Positions 25,449 to 32,834 of a DNA stretch of 64,000 bases are shown one piece after another (the stretch's first letter is position 1; every line of letters begins with the position of its first letter). The stretch comes from Desulfovibrio sp. JC010. GTDB taxonomy: Bacteria > Desulfobacterota > Desulfovibrionia > Desulfovibrionales > Desulfovibrionaceae. The DNA lies in the NCBI RefSeq assembly GCF_010470675.1, contig NZ_VOIQ01000002.1:62001-126000 (forward strand), in the 5' to 3' direction. Made by a program: the position numbers and the translations under genes. Below the pieces are notes generated by a model. That model was given only the letters and a program-made list of their open reading frames with translations, searched no databases and was not told where the DNA came from.

Positions 25449-26276
25449 ATGACCTCCCCGGAATCTATACATACTATTAGCAGGCATATACTAGAAAAGA
25501 TAGATAATTTTCAAGCCTCTGCAACAGGAATAATTCTCGGCTCCGGTCTTGGAGAAGCCATTACCAGACTGGACTCTCCCATTGAAATACCCTACTCCGA
25601 AATTCCCGGCTTCCCGCAATCCACTGTCAAAGGTCATTCCGGCAGTCTCATCTACGGATTTATAAAAGGAAAACCAGTACTTGTATTCAGCGGACGCTTT
25701 CACATCTACGAAGGGTACACTGCCGCCGAAGCCTGCACCCCGGTACGGGTAATGGGTGAACTGGGTATCAAAAAAATTTTCATCACCAATGCCGCAGGCG
25801 CGCTCAATCCGCAATTCGATGCCGGAGACCTGATGCTGATCACCGACCAGATCAACTTCACCGGGCACTCCCCGCTCAGCGGACCCAACAACGACCAATG
25901 GGGAGTCCGCTTCCCGGATATGAGCAAAGTGTACTGCGAAAAGCTGCGCGCAACCGCCACTCAGGCCGCCAAAGACAAGGGCATCCGCCTTGAACGCGGC
26001 GTCTACGTGCAGGTAACAGGTCCCAACCTTGAAACCCCGGCGGAAACCCGCATGTTCAAGCGTCTCGGCGCAGACGCGGTAGGCATGTCCACCGCCATTG
26101 AAGCCATTGCCGCCGTGCACATGGGCATTAAAGTCATGGGCGTCGCCTGCCTGACCAACAAAAACCTGCCGGACTGCATGGCCGAGACAACCCATGAAGC
26201 GGTAATCGCACAGGCCGCAAAATCATCAGCCGCCATGTCCGCGCTGATCAGAGAAATTATTTCCCGGCTGGATTAA
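25449..26276 (+). CDS. Purine nucleoside phosphorylase, class I trimeric type
   Basis: A 275-residue enzyme that splits purine nucleosides with phosphate in salvage. The start at 25449 (MTSPESIHTI) gives the normal length; a longer frame lacks a ribosome-binding site. Family motifs are ILGSGLGE (phosphate loop), FPQSTVKGHSG, FSGRFHIYEGYT, ITNAAGALNPQFDAGDLMLI, VYVQVTGPNLETPAETRMF, ADAVGMSTAIEAIAA, and CLTNKNLPD in the base-binding region. The ending Asn of TNKNLPD points to a guanosine/inosine type enzyme. It has a hairpin terminator directly after it. Confidence 0.93.
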   Translation: MTSPESIHTISRHILEKIDNFQASATGIILGSGLGEAITRLDSPIEIPYSEIPGFPQSTVKGHSGSLIYGFIKGKPVLVFSGRFHIYEGYTAAEACTPVRVMGELGIKKIFITNAAGALNPQFDAGDLMLITDQINFTGHSPLSGPNNDQWGVRFPDMSKVYCEKLRATATQAAKDKGIRLERGVYVQVTGPNLETPAETRMFKRLGADAVGMSTAIEAIAAVHMGIKVMGVACLTNKNLPDCMAETTHEAVIAQAAKSSAAMSALIREIISRLD

Positions 26277-26281
26277 CCCCT

Positions 26282-26310
26282 GCCGGGAAAAGTGCCAATT
26301 TTCCGGCTTT
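26282..26310 (+). terminator. Terminator of the purine nucleoside phosphorylase gene
   Basis: GCCGGGAAAA pairs with TTTTCCGGC around a short loop, then TTT. It starts five bases after the stop. Confidence 0.7.
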
Positions 26311-26342
26311 ATCTGCCCGGTTTTGCCGAAACAATTAAAATA

Positions 26343-26395
26343 GCCACGGGGTCAAGAGGCTGTATAAGCGGCTCTTTTATCCCGTGGCATTTTCA
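26343..26395 (+). terminator. Second hairpin between pnp and the FlgO-like gene
   Basis: GCCACGGG and CCCGTGGC enclose an inner AAGAGGC/GGCTCTT stem and are followed by ATTTTC. It could be an additional terminator or part of a leader for the gene at 26460. Confidence 0.6.
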
Positions 26396-26459
26396 TTGCA
26401 TCCGATTTAGCGTCAGTAAACTATTGCCCTTGCTCATATTTTAAAAACAGGGAACTTTC

Positions 26460-27128
26460 ATGAAAGGCAAAACAATCAGCTTGATAATGGCACTGGCCGC
26501 GCTTATGGCCCTTGGCGCATGTTCCGGATACAAGGAACGGACCTTGGATTATCTCGGCAAACGCCCCACAACCGGACCTTTTTTCAAAGAAGACAACACT
26601 CCCATGGTGGAGTTGAACTACAAGGCCGGGGACCAGATTTCCAACCAGCTTGAAGAACGGCTGCCTCCGGGATCACCCATTACCGTGACCATGTTCCGGC
26701 TGCGCGGCAGCAACCTGCAGACCGACTTCGCCAAGGTACTCACCGAGCAGGTTGCCTCACGCATTGCCCAGAAAGGGTTCGCCATTGTTGCTGACAGTTC
26801 CCGCTTCCCCACCACCGCCCTTGATGAAGACCTTGCGCCGCCGGAAAAATGCGTGCTAGCCGGTGCATATTCCGTGGGCACCGAACGCATCTTCATCACC
26901 GCCGCAGTATCCACCGTAGCCGATGGCGAAATCCTCGGGTCATGGGACTGGAACGTGCCGCTTAATTCCAGAACGCGCACCCTGCTGCCCATCAAGGAAG
27001 ACCCGAACATCAGTCCCATGGTCAACACCTCCGGGCCGCTGGAAAAATCTGATTCCGCAGCGCAACCGCACTACGTGCCGGACCAACTCCACAACCAGCC
27101 CGGATTTGAGCAGGATATTATGAATTAA
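26460..27128 (+). CDS. FlgO-like outer-membrane lipoprotein
   Basis: A 222-residue lipoprotein (signal ending ALMALGACSGY). The middle carries the FlgO-type domain: AGDQISNQLEERLPPGSPI, FAKVLTEQVASRIAQKGFAI, KCVLAGAYSVGTERIFITAA and DGEILGSWDWNVPL. In Vibrio, FlgO helps anchor the flagellum at the outer membrane; in other phyla the domain is also found in general envelope proteins. Proximity to motAB is consistent with a flagellar role but does not prove it. A repeat element begins after the stop. Confidence 0.72.
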   Translation: MKGKTISLIMALAALMALGACSGYKERTLDYLGKRPTTGPFFKEDNTPMVELNYKAGDQISNQLEERLPPGSPITVTMFRLRGSNLQTDFAKVLTEQVASRIAQKGFAIVADSSRFPTTALDEDLAPPEKCVLAGAYSVGTERIFITAAVSTVADGEILGSWDWNVPLNSRTRTLLPIKEDPNISPMVNTSGPLEKSDSAAQPHYVPDQLHNQPGFEQDIMN

Positions 27129-27129
27129 G

Positions 27130-27217
27130 AATGCCTTCGGCGACCCTCCGGGGGCCAAAGAACCCTTTTGAAAAAGGGTTCTCTGGACTCTCCTAAAACT
27201 TTTAGTAAGCTTCGCTA
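27130..27217 (+). repeat. Dispersed intergenic hairpin repeat, copy C
   Basis: ATGCCTTCGGCGACCCTCCG, GGGGGCCAAAG, palindrome AACCCTTTTGAAAAAGGGTT, CTGGACTC, AAAACTTTTAGT, CTTCGC. It lies directly after the FlgO-like gene in the same orientation. Confidence 0.85.
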
Positions 27218-27245
27218 CGAAAAATCTAAATAGTCTTAAAAATAG

Positions 27246-27284
27246 AAACGGGGCATTTCCGATCAATTCGGAAATGCCCCGTTT
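27246..27284 (-). terminator. Terminator of the ferredoxin gene at 27333
   Basis: AAACGGGGCATTTCCGA pairs with TCGGAAATGCCCCGTTT; the minus strand continues CTATTTTT. A strong stem, usable from both sides. Confidence 0.85.
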
Positions 27285-27332
27285 CAGCTTATATAGTCAA
27301 AGGAGGTAGATGAACCCTTCTTTATGTAAATC

Positions 27333-28148
27333 CTAGAGCGGCACAGGCTGGTCAAGTGTAGTCTTGGCCTTGAGCTGTCCGGTTCTGGTGAAGATAATCT
27401 TTTCAGCAGGGATGTCCGATCCGGCCTGCTTCAGTGCAGTAGCAACAATTCTGCTGAAATTGGAACAGCAGGGAACTTCCATTTCCAGCACAGTAACAGA
27501 CCTAACCCCGCTGGTAGCGAAAATTTCAGTCAGTCGCTGCACGTACATCTGCACATCATCAAACTTGGGACAACCCATAAGCACCTTCTTACCCGGCAGG
27601 TAACGCTCATGATAACCGGGAACGGAAACCGCCACACAGTCTGCTGTCAGCAAGAGGTCCGCACCTTTCAGGAAAGGAGCGTCCGCAGGCACCAGACGGA
27701 TCTGGATCGGCCAGTGGGTCAGCTGCGAGGGTCCGGCTTCAGCATCAGTAGGCACATTGGCCTGCTGACAGGGCGAAGCAGCCGGAGCAAAAGCTTCAAT
27801 CTTCGAACCGGAACAGCCGCAACCGCCGGAAACAGGTTTGGCACCTGCATTATCCAGATGCAGACTCTTGGGATCAGGCATATGATTGGGAATGTCGCGC
27901 CCCTGCTCGGTCAGCAATTCCTTGACCGCTTCAGGGTCAAAGTCATCAGCTTCCACCTCAATCACCTTCAGTGCGCCTGTAGGACATTCGCCCAGACACG
28001 CGCCAAGGCCGTCACAGTATTTCTCAGCAACAAGCCTGGCCTTGCCGTCAATTATCTGCAGTGCGCCTTCTTCACAACCCGGTACACACTGCCCGCAACC
28101 GTCGCAAAGTTCCTCGTCTATAGAAATCATCTTACGTAATACTTTCAT
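27333..28148 (-). CDS. Hcp-associated dicluster ferredoxin-type iron-sulfur protein
   Basis: A 271-residue protein. Residues about 8-70 form a double [4Fe-4S] ferredoxin module (CDGCGQCVPGCEEGA and CDGLGACLGECPTGA), followed by a linker with a cysteine-rich GGCGCSGS and a C-terminal domain of about 110 residues that holds LMGCPKFDDVQMYVQRL and VPCCSNFSRI. In D. vulgaris a similar protein is encoded beside hcp and belongs to the HcpR regulon, probably carrying electrons for Hcp. The ATG at 28148 has AAGGAGG 8 bases upstream. It lies 398 bases downstream of hcp, with repeats between. Confidence 0.87.
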   Translation of the reverse strand: MKVLRKMISIDEELCDGCGQCVPGCEEGALQIIDGKARLVAEKYCDGLGACLGECPTGALKVIEVEADDFDPEAVKELLTEQGRDIPNHMPDPKSLHLDNAGAKPVSGGCGCSGSKIEAFAPAASPCQQANVPTDAEAGPSQLTHWPIQIRLVPADAPFLKGADLLLTADCVAVSVPGYHERYLPGKKVLMGCPKFDDVQMYVQRLTEIFATSGVRSVTVLEMEVPCCSNFSRIVATALKQAGSDIPAEKIIFTRTGQLKAKTTLDQPVPL

Positions 28149-28203
28149 TTTATTATCCTCCTTGCCGTGCCTTGTAGGGCTCCGGCGGCCCTGCGGGGCT
28201 TAG

Positions 28204-28318
28204 GATTTGATGCGCTATCGCGCTTTTGATGGAAGCATTTTGCCTCCGGCGGCTCTCCGAGGGCCAAAGAAACTTTTTGAAAAAAGTTTCTCTGGACTCT
28301 TCAAAAACTTTTAATAGT
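28204..28318 (+). repeat. Dispersed intergenic hairpin repeat, copy D
   Basis: TTTGATGCGCTATCGCGCTT, GCCTCCGGCGGC, palindrome AACTTTTTGAAAAAAGTT, CTGGACTC, CAAAAACTTTTAATAG. It lies in the 398-base gap between hcp and the ferredoxin gene, opposite in orientation to both genes and to copy E. Confidence 0.85.
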
Positions 28319-28464
28319 TTTTAGCCAGTTATGAACTTCTTTGATTGTGCCTCAGGAGATTAAGCCCAAGACGGAAATTTGTATTAAACCTTAAACGACG
28401 CTCTAACAGGTAAAAATAAATTTATGAGGTTAAGTAAAATCTTCTGATTAAAAGAGCGACAGCT

Positions 28465-28547
28465 TATTAAAAAGTTTTGAGGGGATGGGGTCTGGGGAAG
28501 GGGAACTTTTCCCAAAAGTTCCCCTTCCCCAGCCGCCGGAGGCAAAC
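28465..28547 (-). repeat. Dispersed intergenic hairpin repeat, copy E
   Basis: On the minus strand: TTTGCCTCCGGCGGCTGGGG, then AAGGGGAACTTTTGGG pairing with AAAAGTTCCCCTT, then CCTCAAAACTTTTTAATAAG. It begins exactly at the end of hcp. Between copies D and E (28319-28464) I see no gene or signal. Confidence 0.8.
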
Positions 28548-30148
28548 TATCCTAAAATAGCTTTCAAATCTTCTTCAGGAGTGCTGATGGGCATGATGTT
28601 GAAGTTTTCAACGAGGAAGTTCAGCACGTTAGGTGTTACGAATGCAGGCAGACTGGGCCCGAGGCGGATATCCTTGATGCCGAGGTGCAGCAGGGTCAGC
28701 AGGATGGATACTGCCTTCTGCTCGTACCATGACAGGACCATGGACAGGGGCAGGTCGTTAACGCCGCATTCGAATGCGTCGGCAAGTGCTACTGCAATCT
28801 GGATTGCGGAGTAGGCATCGTTGCACTGTCCGATATCCAGCAGACGGGGGATGCCGCCGATGTCGCCGAGCTGCTTGTCAAAGAAACGGAACTTACCGCA
28901 GGCGAGTGTGAGGATTACGGTATCCTTGGGAGCCTGCTCTACGAAATCGGAGTAGTAGTTACGTCCGGGCTTGGCACCGTCACAACCGCCCACGAGAAAG
29001 AAATGCTTGATAGCACCGGCCTTCACGCCTTCGATTACCTTGTCAGCCACGCCGAGGACGGAATTGCGGGCGAAACCGCAGAGTACTGCGCCGTTATCGG
29101 TATCAGCTGCGAAACCGGGCAGTTCCTTGGCCTTTGCGATCACTTCAGCAAAATCACCGTTGGTTACGTGGGTAACTCCGGGCCAGCCGACAAGACCGGT
29201 GGTGTAGATGTTGCCCTTGTAGCTTTCAACAGGCTTCTGGATGCAGTTGGTGGTCATCAGGATGGCACCGGGGAATGCTGCGAATTCCTTGGCCTGATTC
29301 TGCCATGCGGTTCCATAATGGCCGTAGAAGTGGTCAAACTTCTTCAGCTCGGGATAGCCATGACAGGGCAGCATTTCACCGTGGGTGTAAATATTGATTC
29401 CGGTTCCTTCGGTCTGCTCGAGAAGCTGACGCAGATCCTTGAGATCGTGACCGGAAACGAGGATGGCCTTACCGGCTTTGGCACCGAGGGGAACTTCGGT
29501 AGGTACGGGATGTCCGTAGGCTCCAGTGTTACCCGCATCGAGAAGTTCCATGGCCTTGAGGTTCATTTCACCGCACTTCATGGCCCAGCCGACCAGATCT
29601 TCCATGCCCAGCTGCTGCGGGACTGCGGAAAGTGCTTCGTGAATCTGAGCGTAAAGTTCATCGTCTTCCTGACCTAGAATGGCGGCATGATCAACGTATG
29701 CTGCAACACCCTTGAGGCCGTATACAAGAATCTGCTTCAGGGAGCGCAGATCTTCATTTTCATCAAAGGAGGTTACGGGGAATGCTTCGCCCTGCTTGCT
29801 CAGTTCAGCAGCGGTGGCAGCAACCTTGGTTACCGGACCACAGTCAGCTTTAATCTTGGCGGCCAGCTCATCACGTGCGGCAGCAACGTTCTTAATGACC
29901 GGAACAAATCTTTCGTCGTCAAAGTTGACGTTAGTCAGGGTGGAGAAAACTGCTTCAGCGGTGAGGCGGTTAACGTCGTTGGATACTGCAATGCCTTCCT
30001 TGCGGGCAGCGGTGGCTACTGTTCCAAGCTCAACGCAAACCTGAACCAGAAGATCCTGAATGGCGGAAACCTGTTCGTTCTTGCCGCAAACACCTTTAAC
30101 TGTGCAGCCCTGTCCTTTTGCTGTCTGTTCACACTGGTTGCAAAACAT
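28547..30148 (-). CDS. hcp: Hybrid cluster protein (hydroxylamine/NO-stress reductase)
   Basis: A 533-residue Hcp from the ATG at 30148. It carries the N-terminal cluster pattern CNQCEQTAKGQGCTVKGVC (Cx2Cx8Cx5C) typical of anaerobe Hcp, and hybrid-cluster ligands in GINIYTHGEMLPCHGYPEL, TTNCIQKP, FFLVGGCDGAKPGRNYY, LACGKFRFF and ARGE-like IGQCNDAYSAI. Hcp reduces NO or hydroxylamine in nitrosative stress. The frame could start 31 residues earlier at 30241, which also has a ribosome-binding site, but that extension overlaps a Crp/Fnr-type site and is not part of known Hcp. AAGGAG six bases before 30148 supports the short start. Regulation by the HcpR-like protein of this locus is likely. Confidence 0.95.
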   Translation of the reverse strand: MFCNQCEQTAKGQGCTVKGVCGKNEQVSAIQDLLVQVCVELGTVATAARKEGIAVSNDVNRLTAEAVFSTLTNVNFDDERFVPVIKNVAAARDELAAKIKADCGPVTKVAATAAELSKQGEAFPVTSFDENEDLRSLKQILVYGLKGVAAYVDHAAILGQEDDELYAQIHEALSAVPQQLGMEDLVGWAMKCGEMNLKAMELLDAGNTGAYGHPVPTEVPLGAKAGKAILVSGHDLKDLRQLLEQTEGTGINIYTHGEMLPCHGYPELKKFDHFYGHYGTAWQNQAKEFAAFPGAILMTTNCIQKPVESYKGNIYTTGLVGWPGVTHVTNGDFAEVIAKAKELPGFAADTDNGAVLCGFARNSVLGVADKVIEGVKAGAIKHFFLVGGCDGAKPGRNYYSDFVEQAPKDTVILTLACGKFRFFDKQLGDIGGIPRLLDIGQCNDAYSAIQIAVALADAFECGVNDLPLSMVLSWYEQKAVSILLTLLHLGIKDIRLGPSLPAFVTPNVLNFLVENFNIMPISTPEEDLKAILG

Positions 30149-30192
30149 TTTAAACTCCTTTTCAGGTAATTGGTTTTCTACTTCTTCACTAC

Positions 30193-30234
30193 CGAATACA
30201 GAAACAACCTTTTTAAGTATTTGATTCAGATCAA
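30193..30234 (-). promoter_or_regulatory. Proximal Crp/Fnr-type promoter of hcp
   Basis: TTGATTCAGATCAA (30221-30234) is a near-perfect Fnr/HcpR-type palindrome. On the minus strand a -10-like TATTCG lies at 30198-30193, giving the site-to-start spacing of a class II activator site. It lies inside the optional N-terminal extension of hcp. Confidence 0.6.
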
Positions 30235-30348
30235 AAGCCATAAAATTTTCTCCCTTCCTGCTAAATACTGTTATTTAAATTAACCTGCCGCTGGCTATGC
30301 ATTCATATCAGCCCCATCGGCAGGTTTCATCTCTCATTCGTTGAGTCC

Positions 30349-30390
30349 AAAATAGGAAAACAACGTTCAAAAGTATTTGATTCAGGTCAA
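30349..30390 (-). promoter_or_regulatory. Distal Crp/Fnr-type promoter of hcp
   Basis: TTGATTCAGGTCAA (30377-30390) and a minus-strand -10-like TATTTT (30354-30349) have the same spacing as the proximal copy. About 50 bases around the two sites are nearly identical (AAGTATTTGATTCAG in both), so this is a duplicated element. Confidence 0.6.
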
Positions 30391-30413
30391 AGGAGACATA
30401 ATTTTATAATTTT

Positions 30414-30605
30414 TTATTCCTCCCAATAGATACAATTAGTCGGACAAAGCTCCATAGCCGATTCAACCTCAGACTCATCAGCCCCTTCGGGATTCTGAAC
30501 CTGAGCCAGATCGCAGGCACCCATGGTAAAAACACCGGGACAGACTTCAACGCAAGCCTCACAGCCGACACATTCATCAACATCAACAACTACGGTACGA
30601 GTCAT
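30414..30605 (-). CDS. Single-cluster [4Fe-4S] ferredoxin (Desulfovibrio ferredoxin I/II type)
   Basis: A 63-residue electron carrier. The start at 30605 has AAGGAG seven bases upstream. The cluster ligands are CVGCEACVEVCP plus the distal CP in MELCPTNCIYWEE; the second site of dicluster ferredoxins has degenerated, as in ferredoxin I of Desulfovibrio. It lies just upstream of hcp on the same strand and may feed electrons to Hcp or other reductases. A Fur-like sequence lies about 100 bases before its start. Confidence 0.92.
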   Translation of the reverse strand: MTRTVVVDVDECVGCEACVEVCPGVFTMGACDLAQVQNPEGADESEVESAMELCPTNCIYWEE

Positions 30606-30704
30606 GGCGTTCTCCTTTTCATCATCAGGCCCGAACCTGAACCTATTAAGAATAACACAGTACAAATATCTTCCCAAAAAGATTTTTTATTTTTATCCAT
30701 TTCA

Positions 30705-30723
30705 GGTAAAAATAATCATTACT
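30705..30723 (-). promoter_or_regulatory. Fur-box-like sequence upstream of the ferredoxin gene
   Basis: GGTAAAAATAATCATTACT matches 14 of 19 positions of the Fur consensus by eye. AT-rich DNA gives such matches by chance, so this is weak evidence. Confidence 0.3.
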
Positions 30724-30765
30724 ATTAAATAAGTAAAGCTGTTTCCATGAGTTTCATGCAAAACA

Positions 30766-32073
30766 TTAAATTCTTGCCACCCCAAGAAAAAGAGCATGCA
30801 GCGAAACTATCATGACCAGAAAAAACATTCTGGAATTACTGTAACTGAGAAATGGGAATTTGAACCTGAGGCTTCCGGTAGAACAACTGGAAACACAATC
30901 CCCGCAAAGAGTGCAGGATATGCCGGGCCGCCCGGCTTCAATGTCTTCCGGCTTAAGGGCGTTGTAGCGGCAAACCCTGCTGCACTTCATGCATTTGCAG
31001 CAGTCTGAAGAGATTTTCATCCGCCATGGAGAAATACGTCCCAGCAGGTTGGAAACAATGCCCATAGGACAAAATGCCGTGCAATGGACCATCATGCCCA
31101 TATCGCGGGAAAAAACGAGCATAACCACAACACTGAGCAGCCCGAACTGCGATGCTGCCCAGACCGCCACCACCGACGAGATTCCCGCCCTGCGCATCTC
31201 CCATGCAACGCCGACAATCAATATCAGCAAAACAAGCCGCACCCATATCAACCGAGGGTTGAAATCCTTTGTCGGCGGTTTTCCTTCTTTACGGCTGCAC
31301 AGGTCATCCCATGCCCCGATATAGCAGAGATGGCTGCACCATGCCGAGCCCACCAGCAGAACCGAGACCGTAAAAAGTATGGGCATAAAAAAACCGGAAC
31401 CGCGGTAAACCGGACCGGCGGCAATAAGTGCGGGGATTGGCAGATGCAGTTTCCCGGTCATCAGGAATTGTTCCAGTCCGCTAAGACCGAGGGCCAGCTG
31501 CCCGAAAAACACCAAGGAGAACAAAGCCCAGATGCGCGGACGCATATACCTTGCCCCTTCCGGGCTGAACATCTTTCCGCCCAGCCATGATGCGTAAAAG
31601 GCCAGCAGAAATATCTCCGCCCTGCCCCAACCCGGAAAAAAGCGGTCAACCAGAAGTATGGGAAAAGAAACCTTGCTGCGGGTAATCTCAAGCAGGAGTG
31701 CAGTAAGCAGAAATATTGAAGCCCGGAACCACCCCTGTTCTGCGTTGCGGCTGAAACGTTCCCTCCCGGCAGAGGAGAAACAGTAGGCGGCGGAAAACAG
31801 GGTCAACGCAAATAGGGCACCCATAATCAAAGCCAGCCGAGTCCAATCCCCTCCGGTAAAAATGCGCAGGTTAATAAGTGCTGTCCCTTTATCAAGCCAG
31901 AGCAGAGAAGCACACCCGAGCAATATCCCGCTCACATTTCCGGCCCAGCGTTCACGGCTGAAAACCAACCCGGCAGCACCGACCATAAAAAAGACCAGAC
32001 CGTTATCGCCGCCGCGCAACGCATGTGCTGCAAGCAGGAGATATGAAAAGGATATAAAAAAAAGTCCGGCCAC
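30766..32073 (-). CDS. Multi-spanning membrane protein with C-terminal [4Fe-4S] clusters (NapH/RdxA-like)
   Basis: A 435-residue integral membrane protein with about ten hydrophobic segments and two cysteine motifs that follow CTAFCPMG: CCKCMKCSRVCR and CTLCGDCVSSCS in the last 70 residues. Such proteins are quinol- or membrane-associated electron-transfer subunits of the NapH/CcoG/RdxA type. The likely start is GTG at 32073 with AGGAC nearby. It is in the same direction as the siroheme-like gene 27 bases upstream and the ferredoxin downstream, fitting an electron chain toward Hcp or an NO or sulfite-related reductase. Confidence 0.82.
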   Translation of the reverse strand: MAGLFFISFSYLLLAAHALRGGDNGLVFFMVGAAGLVFSRERWAGNVSGILLGCASLLWLDKGTALINLRIFTGGDWTRLALIMGALFALTLFSAAYCFSSAGRERFSRNAEQGWFRASIFLLTALLLEITRSKVSFPILLVDRFFPGWGRAEIFLLAFYASWLGGKMFSPEGARYMRPRIWALFSLVFFGQLALGLSGLEQFLMTGKLHLPIPALIAAGPVYRGSGFFMPILFTVSVLLVGSAWCSHLCYIGAWDDLCSRKEGKPPTKDFNPRLIWVRLVLLILIVGVAWEMRRAGISSVVAVWAASQFGLLSVVVMLVFSRDMGMMVHCTAFCPMGIVSNLLGRISPWRMKISSDCCKCMKCSRVCRYNALKPEDIEAGRPGISCTLCGDCVSSCSTGSLRFKFPFLSYSNSRMFFLVMIVSLHALFLGVARI

Positions 32074-32100
32074 GTTACCGTCCTGAGTTAAGAATAAATT

Positions 32101-32724
32101 TTAATCCAGCAGAAGTTTATCATGGCCGACCCGTTCCATGACCCAGCCGAAACGTTTACCGTCCACATAATTATCCATCCAGATTTTCATACATCTGGCA
32201 ACAAGGTCCAATGCTTCTTCGCTGGTGTATACACCGGGCAGTTCCGTCGCCAGCCGGGGGTGCCGCCCCAGCCTGCCGCCGATAAGAAAACGCCAGCCGC
32301 TACGGGAGCAGGAAATAACTTCGGTGGGACAGACATTGGTACAATAGCCGCACACAAGACACTTCTCACGGGTGATTACCACTTTACCGTCAACAAGTTC
32401 CATAGCCTCGTCAGGGCAGGCCCGCACACATTCTTCACAGCCGATACAGCCGTCATGGTCAATTACCGGCACACAAGCCCGGATCAATCCGATATCAGCG
32501 ATATGCGGCCGAGAACAACCGTTAGGACAGGATGCTCCGCTCACCGAAACCATCTTATGCCTGCTTATCTTATCCCCGAATCTTTGCTGCAGGAATTCAG
32601 GCCAGCCGCTGTTGTTGATTACTTTCTCAATGCGCCCGGCAAAGCCCTCATCCACAAACAGAGCAAAACGGCAACCGCCCTCGCCAGACCCGCGGCAGAT
32701 ATTTATTACGGCTGTTTTATTCAT
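32101..32724 (-). CDS. Short siroheme/[4Fe-4S] reductase-like protein with ferredoxin module
   Basis: A 207-residue protein. The start at 32724 has AAGGAA six bases upstream, while the ATG at 32742 has none. It combines part of a nitrite/sulfite reductase cluster motif (GASCPNGCSRP) with a two-cluster ferredoxin (CIGCEECVRACPDEA and CLVCGYCTNVCPTEV) and a C-terminal sulfite-reductase-like tail (GGRLGRHPRLATELPGVYTS). This is close to the catalytic core of AsrC-type proteins but much shorter than dissimilatory sulfite reductase. It may be a small sulfite or nitrite reductase, or an electron carrier. It is divergent from the HcpR-like gene. Confidence 0.75.
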   Translation of the reverse strand: MNKTAVINICRGSGEGGCRFALFVDEGFAGRIEKVINNSGWPEFLQQRFGDKISRHKMVSVSGASCPNGCSRPHIADIGLIRACVPVIDHDGCIGCEECVRACPDEAMELVDGKVVITREKCLVCGYCTNVCPTEVISCSRSGWRFLIGGRLGRHPRLATELPGVYTSEEALDLVARCMKIWMDNYVDGKRFGWVMERVGHDKLLLD

Positions 32725-32786
32725 GATGTTTCCTTTCTTCATATTATCGGTTAGTTGACTATAGTACTGTTACTTGGCACAAACCC

Positions 32787-32798
32787 TGACTTAAGTCA
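32787..32798. promoter_or_regulatory. Crp/Fnr-type palindrome between the siroheme-like gene and hcpR
   Basis: TGACTTAAGTCA is a perfect 12-base palindrome with the half-site spacing of Crp/Fnr sites. It lies between two divergent genes, so it could serve one or both. It differs from the hcp sites (TGAC rather than TGAT). Confidence 0.5.
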
Positions 32799-32834
32799 TT
32801 TACCGGACACCATTAATTATAAAAGAAAAATGTA

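Noticed and set aside
28319-28464. Possible Crp/Fnr site (TTGATTGTGCCTCAGG) before the ferredoxin gene at 28148
   Set aside because: The second half-site does not match; no better candidate is visible in the gap.
32772-32792. TGGCAC as a possible sigma-54 -24 box before the HcpR-like gene
   Set aside because: The required -12 TTGC-type element at five bases distance is absent.
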